Shown piece after piece: positions 10,823 to 19,457 of a stretch of DNA of 64,000 bases. The notes under the pieces are model-generated. The model ran no database searches. It had not been told where the DNA came from and was given only the letters and a program-made list of their open reading frames with translations. The position numbers and the translations under genes were made by a program. Origin of the DNA: Arachnomyces sp. PD_36 (Eukaryota > Ascomycota > Eurotiomycetes > Onygenales > Arachnomycetaceae). The stretch spans positions 2,046,001-2,110,000 of the forward strand of contig JANTQE010000001.1 in assembly GCA_032988195.1 (NCBI GenBank). The letters are read 5' to 3'. Within the stretch, counting starts at the first letter, position 1, and each line of letters opens with the position of its first letter.

Positions 10823-11716
10823 ATGCCCGCTCCGACAGCTCTTCTAAAAGAGCCCGCAGATACCACGGAGGGGGGTGTCCAACTGCCTTCGACGGTGGAA
10901 GGTATGATAACTCCATCTCACAGAGGAGTACCTACTTTTAACTAACATTTGCCTATTCAGAAAGCGATGACCTCCTCATAGACCCCGCCGCAGCTGCGTT
11001 CACCGGTCGCGTCTTCTCCGACCCTCAAGCCGACGCAAACCAAGACACAGAGATGCAAATAGACGAAGAAGGACGACCTCGCTTCAACCCCGCCAAAGCC
11101 GTCGATGGCGCATACCGTGTAGAGTCACGGAAAGTCCCAGTTCCGCCTCACCGCATGACTCCCCTGAAAGCGAACTGGCCGAAAATATACCCCCCTCTCG
11201 TCGAGCACTTGAAGTTGCAGGTTAGGATGAATGTAAAGAACCGGGCGGTGGAGTTACGCACGTCCAAGCATACGACCGACTCTGGGGCGCTGCAGAAGGG
11301 GGAGGATTTTGTTAAGGCCTTTACTCTTGGGTTCGATGTTGATGATGCGATCGCGTTACTCAGATTGGATGATCTATACATCGAAACTTTTGAGATCAAA
11401 GATGTGAAGACTCTCAATGGAGAACATCTCGGTCGGGCGATCGGGCGCATAGCAGGAAAGGATGGAAAGACAAAGTTTGCGATTGAAAATGCAAGCAGGA
11501 CTCGGATCGTTCTGGCAGATCAGAAGATCACTATTCTGGGTGGATTTCAGAATATACACATTGCGAGGGAGTCGGTTGTTAGTCTCATCTTGGGTAGCCC
11601 TCCGGTAAGTTTGGTCCAACTCTCAAGTTTCAGCTTCACGTATGCTCATTTATCTATAGGGCAAGGTTTACGGGAACCTTAGGACTGTAGCGTCGCGGAT
11701 GAAGGAACGATTTTAA
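10823..11716 (+). CDS. PNO1: Pre-rRNA processing factor Pno1/Dim2 (KH domain)
   Basis: Three exons (10823-10901, 10961-11604, 11660-11716) give 259 residues, the normal size. Pno1/Dim2 (Rrp20) binds the 3' end of 18S pre-rRNA through its KH domain, recruits the dimethyltransferase Dim1 and controls Nob1 cleavage in late 40S maturation. The amino-terminal 60 residues are acidic and disordered. The family block VPVPPHRMTPLKANWPKIYP (about 86-105) is followed by the first KH-like unit (WVKAF equivalent, here FVKAFTLGFDVDDAIALLRL) and then the RNA-binding KH core with GRIAGKDGKTKFAIENASRT at about 188-207 and ILGGFQNIHIARESVVSLIL. The last exon, GKVYGNLRTVASRMKERF, is the invariant tail. The first intron has a clear ACTAACA branch point. 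Identification is secure. Confidence 0.97.
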
Positions 11717-11906
11717 GAAGTGAATAGGGAAAAGTGTAGACAAGCATAGCAACGGCGTTTGGCGCGGGGAAAGCCAGGAAATGGCAAACACGGCTTATGA
11801 CATGAACATAAATTATATCTATGAATTAACAACCTAAAAGGAAATGAAATTCAATGAGTTTGGAGGTGCTGCAAAAAACAATTGGTTGCTATTCGTTGCC
11901 TGGCGT

Positions 11907-12759
11907 TTAATCCCTCTTCAAAGGCATAAAGTGTTCCTCGATACCATCTTTCGTAACCACCAGCATCTGTAGGTTGTCTCCCACCTCAATCTGCCTCTCG
12001 ACAGCGCTGGTGAAAGCATCCCTCACAAGTTGTTCCACCTGTTGCCTCGGTAGTGGCTCGGGCTTCCTCTGCTCCTGGACCTGTCCATCCCCACTGCCTG
12101 GGATATACTGGTTCTTGAAGTTCACTTGGTTATCGAGGAAAGGCATGATCAAGCTGGACGCTGACCCAGCGGCTCGGCATTGCTCTCGTTCGTAGGATCC
12201 AACGGGGTCGTAACTGTATAGGGCACCCTTTCCTTCCTCATCCAAACCACCGAGGATAGCGTGTACGTAGTAAGGGAAGAATCGCTTCTGGTACAGAATG
12301 GTCGATAGTCGTTGAGCGCATGCCTTGACGGACATGGGCTTGTTGTGCTGGTATTTGTACATCTTGACCATGGCGTCAAGGCGCTCCTTCAATGCTCGGC
12401 CATCGGCAGCGAATCCGACGACGGAAAGTACGATATGAGCACCCTCGCCTGTCTCGTCATCTCCTCCGATCTTGTAAACTTTGGGAGCCATGCGGGTGTT
12501 AATGTTGTAGCCGGAAACGGAGCGAGTGTCACCAGCGAGGATTGCGAAGTCAGAGCCCGTTATTCCAAGAGTTGAACCGCCGTTGTCAGTGTATCTAGAA
12601 TGGAAAAGGTCAGTATTAACATCTAAGTCAGATTTTGAAGCTTCAAGCACTGGAAACTTACGGGTAGAAGCCATGTTGCTTTGCCCCAGCAGCTTCCGAC
12701 TGGGAGAAGGAGTAGCCAACCGTTTCGGTATGGTGTTGTTGGCCGAGTATTGACGTCAT
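11907..12759 (-). CDS. PRE7: 20S proteasome subunit beta6 (Pre7)
   Basis: Two exons (12759-12662 and 12594-11907, 67-nt intron) give 261 residues. Beta6 (yeast Pre7, human PSMB1) is one of the non-catalytic beta subunits of the core proteasome. The splice joins HGFYP to YTDNGGSTLGITGSDFAIL, reconstituting the family motif; the unspliced frame would start with an unrelated leader. GDTRSVSGYNINTR, the helix MVKMYKYQHNKPMS and GALYSYDPVGSYER are all family-typical, and the mature start lacks the catalytic Thr-Thr arrangement of beta1, beta2 and beta5. It lies about 1.8 kb from the gene for beta7, with one gene between them. Confidence 0.96.
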
Positions 12760-13100
12760 ATCGGCCACTTAATCGTATGAGTGAGGGGTTTTTGGATATG
12801 AGAGAATATAGAGAGGAGACGGTCGAAAAAGTGAGCACAGTGAGGTGTTGTTGAAGTCGATAATATGGTTGAGTGTTTGGGATATCACTTCCACCTTCAA
12901 AGCTCCAACGTCAAAACGCGAAGCTGCAGCTGCCTCGTGCTGACATAATACAGCGCTTAAATGCTAAACCAGCGGTTAACGGCCCTGTTTGGGACAGCTT
13001 AGATAAACATTCTTGGCAATTCCAAGATCTCGTTCCCTCTATCAACAAGAACCTCCTTCTGGGAGTTAAACACGCATCAAACTAATCAGGATCGGGAACA
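12760..13100. promoter_or_regulatory. Divergent promoter region between PRE7 and the HCNGP-like gene
   Basis: 341 bp between opposed start codons. I looked for the yeast proteasome control element GGTGGCAAA on both strands and did not see it. No other strong motif noticed. Confidence 0.45.
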
Positions 13101-14036
13101 ATGTTTGGATTGGGTGCCTACGAAAGTAGTAGCGAAGACGAGGGCAAAGAGAAGCCTGAACCAAGGAGCAAGGTTGGAAAAACTGTGCACGCCGTTTAGC
13201 ATTGGACGAACTCTAACAATTATTCTTAGGTTGCGGAAGCAAATACTCCTAGCGTAAGGAATGAGACGGTAACAGAGGAAGCTCCTACAGCCCCGCCACA
13301 GGATAGCGTATCCAAGGAAGAGCCAAGTGAGCCCTTAATCGGCCCATTCAAACCTCCAAGATCACCTTCGCCCTCCGCGCAACCTTCGGCATCTGAAGCA
13401 TCCTCGCCATACTCGCAAGCCCGTAATTTAACACATAATCTCACACTACCACCGGTCCCCAATCTGGATATCCCACCGTCCCCGCCCGGCTCCCCTAATG
13501 CCGCGGCGAACCAAAAGATTGCCCATTTTCTGTCCCTGAAAAAGCAAGGCGTTCATTTCAATGAGAAGCTCGCTTCTTCATCTTCTCTCAAGAACCCAGG
13601 TCTTCTTCAAAAATTGATGGAACATGCTGGTATCGATGAACAAGCACAATACGCAGCTGCACTACCTACAGACCTGTGGGATGTCTCGACGTTACCCTCA
13701 TGGGGGTTTAAGGAGGAGTTACACAGCAGTCAGCAAGAGGTTCGACGGAAAATAGAAGAGAAGAGGGCAGGGATGCCCAGAGAATCGATTGACTTTGTTT
13801 CTGGGAGCGGGTCGGGGGATTCAAGTCGAGCAGGAACTCCGTCAGGCGGGAAAGCTTTATCTAGTGCTGCGGAACGAGTGAGCTCGAATTTAAACCGAAG
13901 TAGGGAGAGTCCAGGAACTTCTGAAGGGGGTAAACGAGGAGGCCTGGAGCGTCGACCGAAGAAATCCGATTTGGGCCGAAAAAGAAGTCGCTCAAAATCA
14001 CCGTCTTCAGGAACAAGGACGTCACGGCCACGGTAA
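13101..14036 (+). CDS. HCNGP-like (SAP30BP) transcription/splicing-associated protein
   Basis: Two exons (13101-13172 and 13230-14036, 57-nt intron with CTCTAAC branch point) give 292 residues. The start MFGLGAYESSSEDE is the usual opening of fungal HCNGP-family proteins. After a Pro/Ser-rich segment comes the conserved block: KIAHFLSLKKQGVHFNEKLA, LKNPGLLQKLMEHAGIDE, then QYAAALPTDLWDVSTLPSWG and FKEELHSSQQEVRRKIEEKR. The carboxyl end is basic and Ser/Arg-rich (RKRSRSKSPSSGTRTSRPR), as expected for a nuclear RNA-associated protein. In animals SAP30BP acts in transcription repression and splicing of short introns; the fungal role is inferred. The intron donor GTTGGA is off consensus, but the join keeps frame and matches the family opening. 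Confidence 0.88.
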
Positions 14037-14537
14037 CAGATTATGAAGTGGCCGTACTCTCTTTTCTTGTCTCGTTTGTGGTGAAATGTATACGGTGACG
14101 GGCGTTCAGGACGGTAGCATATGTTATACCCGGGTCGTTGGCATGGTTTGTTCAATTTACGGCGAAGTACGATATTGTATAGACTGGCTTTCATACAGAT
14201 AGCAACATCAAGTAATTTATATTCCCCTGTGCCTCGAATTCTACACGCAGCAAGAGGTCTTATCTTGTATGAGAGAGCTCGATTAATATTGGTCGAGAAG
14301 CGCTGAACCTCACATTACATAATCTCAGATAGGCGCGGCCCAAACGCGCAAGCTTGTTGACTGAAGTGACATCTCAAGAAGCTCCCAAGATAACTGCTTT
14401 GCTGTATTTAGTCCTCTACAACCAAGCGTCCTCTGTTCTCTATTCCCTATCACTTCTACCTCTCCCTGTGCATTCATTCTCGACCCCGAACTTTTCACCC
14501 TCATAATTTCGCAACCGACCCAAACCTCAATCCAACC
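14037..14537. other. Intergenic region before PRE4
   Basis: 501 bp holding the 3' end of the HCNGP-like gene and the promoter/leader of PRE4. The last 130 bp is C/T-rich, typical of fungal leaders. No gene seen. Confidence 0.45.
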
Positions 14538-15477
14538 ATGAACCACTTCCCGCAAGCTTGGGGTCGTGTAAGTGCTGATGCTCCCACGAGATTGGAGCTC
14601 AGGCTCTTTATATCCATGAAGCTAATGATATATTCTAGCCCCGGGATGACATCTATGGCGCCTACGACCCTTCATATTTGCAGACATCCGGTCCAAAGAC
14701 ACATACGCAGTCACCAGCAGTGACCGGAACATCCGTAGTCGCTGTCAAGTTCAAGGATGGTGTTGTGATTGCTACAGATAACTTGGGTTAGAGCTCACCC
14801 CAACCATTGTCTCGGCCCAGAGCGGCGCAACCCCTTTACTTAAACCAACTAACACCATCTCCAACCTCCCAGCATCCTACGGCTCCCTCGCCCGCTTCAC
14901 GGACGTAAAACGTCTCCGTACATTCGACGACTCCTCCGTCGTCGGTTTCGGCGGCGACGTCTCCGACATGCAGTACATCGAACGAATCCTCAACTCCCTC
15001 GACATCCGAGAAAACTACACCTCCCCAGGCAACACCCTCAACGCCAAGAACCTCCACACCTACCTCTCCAAAATCATGTACAAGCGCCGCTCGGAATTCA
15101 ACCCCCTCTGGAACCACCTCCTCGTTGCAGGGTTCGATGGCCAGGGAAACCCCTTCCTAAGCTCGGCGGATTTGCTAGGGACGACGTTCTCTGCGCCCTC
15201 GTTGGCGACGGGGTTCGGTGCGCATTTGGCTATTCCGATTTTGCGGAGGAAGTTCCCCGAGGAGATTCCTATTGAGGAGATAACGAAGGAGAAGGCCGTT
15301 GAGGCGGTGAAGGATTGTATGAAGGTTCTGTTCTACAGGGATGCGAGGAGTACCGATAAGTACTCAATTGCGGTGGTGACGAAGGAGGGAGTTGATTTGA
15401 AGGAGGACGAGAAGCTTGAGGCTCAGAGCTGGGCGTTCGCAGAGGGAATAAGAGGCTATGGGACACAGGTTAATTAG
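14538..15477 (+). CDS. PRE4: 20S proteasome subunit beta7 (Pre4)
   Basis: Three exons (14538-14567, 14639-14786, 14873-15477) give 260 residues. Beta7 (yeast Pre4, human PSMB4) is a non-catalytic core subunit; in yeast its carboxyl tail reaches across to the neighbouring ring and supports beta1 activity. Visible markers are VTGTSVVAVKFKDGVVIATD, then ASYGSLARFTDVKRLRTFDD, SVVGFGGDVSDMQYIERIL, the tyrosine-rich helix with YLSKIMYKRRSEFNPLWNHL and the long carboxyl extension ending EGIRGYGTQVN. The second intron carries an ACTAACA branch point. The first exon codes only ten residues, so a single-frame search would miss the true start. Same strand as the HCNGP-like gene and convergent with the FAH-family gene. 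Confidence 0.96.
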
Positions 15478-15761
15478 ATGACTTGGCGTCTTGCATGGCA
15501 ATGATTCGGCTTTTCAGATGATAGGAGCAATGCATTAATTTCTTCCCTTTGAGGTTTCTCTCCTTTCTAGTACTGTCAGGTATTTATTACTTTCCCTACC
15601 AGTATTCGAGCATTGATTGTACCGGAGTGTATATCTCTTCTAAAGATTAACTGCTAGAACCAGGACATAGATTCTGTTCATTATAGCGCAGTATATTTAC
15701 AAGAGATGGCATGAATTTGGCTCCCTGAGCCGAGCTACTCTACTAGACCTTACCCTATGAT

Positions 15762-16800
15762 CTATAGTTTTGATTGAGGCTTGCTGAATACCACTTGGTT
15801 TTCGCAAGAGCCAACCCCTTCAAGGGAGACTTCGACCTTGTCACCATCCTTCAGCCATACCTGTGGCCTTCGGCCCATGCCCACACCTTCGGGTCTGTTA
15901 CGATGTCAGCTTCAATCACGAGATGATGCTCTGAAAGTCCAGGGGGCATAAATCGTAACATACGTTCCAGTAAATATCAAATCCCCCGGCAACAAAGTAG
16001 TCCCCTGCGACAAGAATGAAATAGTCTTCGCAACACTAAATATCATATCCTTCGTCGAAGAATCCTGCACCGTCTTCCCATTCAACTTCGTCGAGATCCT
16101 CAACGCATTCGGATCCCTGATAAGACTGGACGTAACAATCCCCGGACCGAGCGGTGCCCAGCCATCGAATCCCTTCCCGAGACCCCATTGCCCTGCTCCA
16201 CGCTTAATCTGCCAGTCTCGATGCGAAACGTCGTTTCCAATAGCATATCCCAGGACGTAATCCAAAGCTTTGGACTCGGGAACATTCCTCGCCTCCTTCC
16301 CAATAACAATGACCAATTCACACTCATAATCCAACCCCTCCCCCTCCTGCGCAATCTCCGCAACAGGAATCTCATCCGTCGGCCCCGTCACAGCGGTCAC
16401 AGGCTTAAAGAATAGAACCGGGTACTTGGGCGACGCCATTCCAGACTCCTTGGCATGCTGTGCGTAGTTGAGGCCTAGGCATCGTACGGATCTGATGTCG
16501 TGACGGGCGAGCGGTGCGAGGAGGGTCTTGATGTCGGCTGTGTGGTCGGTGAGGTGGTGGGAGCCGAAGATGTCGCCTTTGATGACGCGGGCTTGTGTTG
16601 CCTTGGCGATGTTGGTGGTGCCGGAGGGGAGGATGGCGTCGCCGTAGTAGGTTAGGCCATCTTTGGCGAGGAAGCGGACGAGGCGCTGTGAGATGGGGTT
16701 GTGAGCTTGTGGATTAGGGTTCGGAGGGGAGTATGTGAAGAAGCCCTGCCTCCGGATTCTACTATCGGCATGAAGCACTTACAGAGAAAGCGGGAGCCAT
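15762..16800 (-). CDS. FAH-fold enzyme, FAHD2/oxaloacetate tautomerase-like
   Basis: Three exons (16800-16783, 16685-15964, 15894-15762) give 290 residues. The fumarylacetoacetate hydrolase fold uses a divalent metal on enolised 2-keto acids. Seen here: amino-terminal domain RLVRFLAKDGLTYYGDAILP; the lid motif CLGLNYAQHAKE; metal-site acidic residues in DYECELVIVIG; and the core LGYAIGNDVSHRDWQIKRGA with GQWGLGKGFDGWAPLGP, ending in FTGTPEGVGMGR. The two-domain length fits the long FAHD2 class, not the short FAHD1 class. Members include acylpyruvate hydrolases, hydratase/isomerases and the recently described mitochondrial oxaloacetate tautomerases. The substrate cannot be told from sequence alone, and the start MAPAFS shows no obvious mitochondrial presequence. 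It is divergent from the complex II assembly gene. Confidence 0.9.
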
Positions 16801-17207
16801 GATCAATTGACGTCAGGGATTGGTATCGTGCTATTTAGTAGTAGTAATGAGATGGAATGAAAAGGATAATTGTTTAAGAATTAAATAGCAACGTTATAAC
16901 CGAGAACCTCTCCAGCTTCATAAGCTCACAAGTTCAACTCCTCATTCTCGGTATCGTTTGTAGATAAACTGGAGATCGGTGGAACTGCGAGCTCTCTGTT
17001 TCCCCCGTGTTCCCGAAGTTCGTGGGGGCTTGCTCGGGCCTGCGATTCGGGAAGTCAAGGGCCTAAAAATTTCCACCCATGAGAAACGAGAGCTTGAGCT
17101 TCGAATTGCATCCACGAACGTCAAGAGGGAATACAGATCGCTACGTCTGGTAAAGTTACTAGGTACTCTTGCGCGGCGAGATAAGGAGTGTTACAGTCCA
17201 ATTGACT
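16801..17207. promoter_or_regulatory. Divergent promoter region, FAH-fold gene / SDHAF1
   Basis: 407 bp between two opposed starts. It contains a perfect 8-bp inverted repeat (ACCGAGAA at 16899-16906 and TTCTCGGT at 16945-16952) enclosing 38 bp. A frame of 124 codons on the plus strand from 16979 overlaps the start of the LYR gene and looks like chance. Confidence 0.5.
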
Positions 17208-17625
17208 ATGAGGTTATCCGGGTTACAACGGGAAGCTCTGGCTCTCTACCGGAGATGCTTGAGAGAGACGAGGAAGAAGCCGGTGGTGAGTTACCTATCT
17301 TTCAGCCAGGCTTCGCAGCACCGTCTTCTCTTACTGAGGTCTATTCTAACTGATACCTCATTCTAGGATGCTCAGCAAAACTTCCGTCTGTATGCCAGGT
17401 GTGTGAATTGTTCCGTCCAAGCCCAGCTACTCCCGAACCCTCTCTATCAACCAAGCTTTGTATAGCTCCCCGAAACCAACGCTAATCTCTTCTTATAGAG
17501 AGGAATTCCAGAAGAACCGATCTGTGAACAAGAAGGACTTCGCAGCAGTCGAATACCTGCTGCGTAAAGGTCAACGACAGCTGGAAATATACTCTTCTCC
17601 GGGAATCCGCAACATCGTGAGGTGA
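17208..17625 (+). CDS. SDH6: Succinate dehydrogenase assembly factor 1 (LYR protein)
   Basis: Three short exons (17208-17285, 17367-17398, 17499-17625) give only 78 residues. SDHAF1 (Sdh6) is a mitochondrial matrix LYR-motif protein that helps insert and protect iron-sulfur clusters in Sdh2 of complex II. The opening MRLSGLQREALALYRRCLRE contains the LYR motif; then RKKPVDAQQNFRLYAREEFQ and the tail AVEYLLRKGQRQLEIYSSPG with IRNIVR, all family hallmarks. The length equals that of known orthologues. Because it is split into pieces of 26, 11 and 42 codons it is easy to miss. It faces away from a FAH-fold gene across a 407-bp shared promoter. Confidence 0.93.
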
Positions 17626-17813
17626 TGGATAATGCGAGACGGTGGCGACAAGCAGCTTTCCCATAAACTCGTCTACAACGTTTGTCACAAAGCTCAAGAA
17701 GGACCTAGAAGAGTTGACTTGCTTAGAAGAAACAGTCACTTCTTTGTTTCTTCCTTTGTTTCTTTGCTGGTGACTCTTTCCCGTCGCTTTGTGAGCTCGT
17801 TGACCGTTGCCTC

Positions 17814-17831
17814 TTCTGGAATATTCCAGAA
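17814..17831 (+). promoter_or_regulatory. Four-unit heat-shock element
   Basis: TTCTGGAATATTCCAGAA is a perfect array of four alternating units (TTCnnGAAnnTTCnnGAA), the consensus binding site for the Hsf1 trimer. It lies about 330 bp upstream of the small heat-shock protein start codon. Confidence 0.85.
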
Positions 17832-17851
17832 GCCCCTACAATGTTCTGGTA

Positions 17852-17863
17852 GTGTCACGTGAC
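17852..17863 (+). promoter_or_regulatory. CACGTG palindrome between heat-shock elements
   Basis: GTCACGTGAC is a 10-bp palindrome with an E-box core (CACGTG), a site for bHLH factors. It sits between the two heat-shock elements. Function inferred only. Confidence 0.4.
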
Positions 17864-17969
17864 ATCTAGATGCTTCCTGCCAGTTCGAGATAATGAGGAC
17901 GGCGAGATTGCTCAGCAAGAGTGACAAACATGATGATTGATCTTGCCGCTTCAAGATGTCACCGGCACA

Positions 17970-17977
17970 TTCTGGAA
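17970..17977 (+). promoter_or_regulatory. Second, two-unit heat-shock element
   Basis: TTCTGGAA matches two units (TTCnnGAA) and lies just upstream of the TATA box, with 14 bp between them. Confidence 0.55.
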
Positions 17978-17991
17978 TCATGGGTCTCAAC

Positions 17992-17998
17992 TATATAA
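17992..17998 (+). promoter_or_regulatory. TATA box of the Hsp30-type gene
   Basis: TATATAA, 165 bp upstream of the chosen start codon, correctly ordered after the heat-shock elements. Strongly inducible fungal heat-shock genes usually have TATA boxes. Confidence 0.65.
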
Positions 17999-18162
17999 GA
18001 CATCCAAATGTCTGCCCTTGATCCAAATCTTTCCTTCAACAACAAACACTTCAATATCAAAGACAGTCTCTCATGCTCTCTTGCACTACAAGATCCTCCA
18101 CACTTCCAACAAACATCTTCAAAATCTCAAAGAACATCGCTCCTCGCTCTCAGACAAGAAAA

Positions 18163-18777
18163 ATGGCTTTCTTCCCACGCTTCCCTTCTAGCGAGTTCGG
18201 CCCTCTCTTCCGCCTCCTGGACGACTACGATGTCCACCGCTCCGGCCAGAAGCCCTCCAACCTCCAGCACGTCCCCTCCTTCTCTCCTCGCTTCGATGTT
18301 CGCGAGCTAAAGGACGGCTACCACCTCGACGGAGAACTCCCCGGCATCAACCAGCAAGATGTGGACATCGAATTCACCGACCCCCACACCCTCGTCATCA
18401 AGGGCCGCAGTGAACGCCAATACACCAACACCAACCTAGACGAGACCCCCGAGACTCACACTCCCGCAGAATCCCAACCCGGGAGTCCTAAATCCCTCCA
18501 ACCAACCGTCGAGGAAGAAGGTGACGGCAACCAAGCCAAAGCCAAAGAAACAGCCGTCGCAACCACCACTGCCTCGAAGCAAGTCTCCAAGCCCGCCGCC
18601 GAGAAGAAGCACAAGTTCTGGGTCTCCGAGCGCTCTGTTGGACAGTTCCACCGTACCTTTAGCTTCCCGACGAGAGTCGATCAGGATAATGTCCAGGCTA
18701 GCTTGAAGAATGGGATTCTTTCCATTATTGTTCCGAAGGCGGCTCCACCCACTGCGAGGAAGATCGCTATCAACTAA
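18163..18777 (+). CDS. Small heat-shock protein (Hsp20/Hsp30 type)
   Basis: An intronless gene of 204 residues, usual for fungal Hsp30-like chaperones that hold unfolding proteins during stress. The start MAFFPRFPSSEFGPLFRLLD is the family opening; an upstream in-frame ATG at 18073 would add 30 unlike residues and is probably in the leader. The alpha-crystallin domain begins at about residue 45 (FDVRELKDGYHLDGELPGIN), is split by a charged insertion rich in Pro, Glu and Lys (about 90-150), and resumes with FWVSERSVGQFHRTFSFPTR then LKNGILSIIVPKA, which holds the conserved GILSI strand. Lack of introns helps expression when heat blocks splicing. Heat-shock elements and a TATA box lie upstream. 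Confidence 0.93.
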   Translation: MAFFPRFPSSEFGPLFRLLDDYDVHRSGQKPSNLQHVPSFSPRFDVRELKDGYHLDGELPGINQQDVDIEFTDPHTLVIKGRSERQYTNTNLDETPETHTPAESQPGSPKSLQPTVEEEGDGNQAKAKETAVATTTASKQVSKPAAEKKHKFWVSERSVGQFHRTFSFPTRVDQDNVQASLKNGILSIIVPKAAPPTARKIAIN

Positions 18778-19457
18778 TGGAACCTCCCTACCCTTTCTAC
18801 GATTTCACGGACCGGCGATGGATGTGGTGGTGGAATAGGGGATGATTGGGTGGAAGTTGAGCATTTCCGCGGGTGTTCTTTTTCTTTTCAAATGCTTTTG
18901 TACCACTACTATGTTCTCCTTTTCTTTGCATTGGCAAGGTGTTCAGCGTTAATTATTAGTGGTGATGACTCTACAGCAACTCTAGGGGACGGCTAGTTAG
19001 TACTAATAATTGAGAGAAGTTTTAATTGAATTGTTTTAAAAAACATGCGGCTGACCCTTTCCATCTCTGATATTAATAATCTGATGTTAATAATATGAAA
19101 GCCAAGTAGTACGACAGATGCCACACGGGTGAACATAGTAGCTGACACAGTAGCTGGCTATGTCCTAGTTCGCTATAATATATTTTGGGCTTCATCCAAA
19201 TTTCACGCTGGACGTAGAAACTTGAATGGTGGACGATAAAGCTATCCGCAGCCATTATGTATAAAAAGCTAAACAAAGCCATTCATTCATGATATATGAT
19301 ACCTAAAAAACATCCCAAAAGAACAAAGTAAACAGGGGTATATATGCGTGTACGTATGCTGAAAATAGAAAAGAAAAGTCGTAAGAAGAATGATCTATGT
19401 CCTCCTCTCCTAGTAAACGGCCGTATCTATCGTTCCCTCCCTCAAATATTTCTAAGC
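18778..19457. other. Convergent intergenic region
   Basis: 680 bp between the ends of two genes that face each other. AT-rich, with several AATTATTA-like stretches; likely 3' untranslated regions and poly(A) signals. No gene seen. Confidence 0.5.

Noticed and set aside
16899..16952. A tRNA gene suggested by paired ends and GTTCAACTCC
   Set aside because: Only 54 nt long, no T-arm or anticodon-arm pairing at the right places.
16979..17353. A 124-codon plus-strand frame over the SDHAF1 start
   Set aside because: No family features; SDHAF1 in the overlapping frame is fully supported by motif and splice sites.
18073..18162. Upstream in-frame start for the small heat-shock protein
   Set aside because: The added 30 residues are unlike the family; MAFFPRFP is the conserved start. 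It could be a mitochondrial targeting alternative, but nothing shows use.
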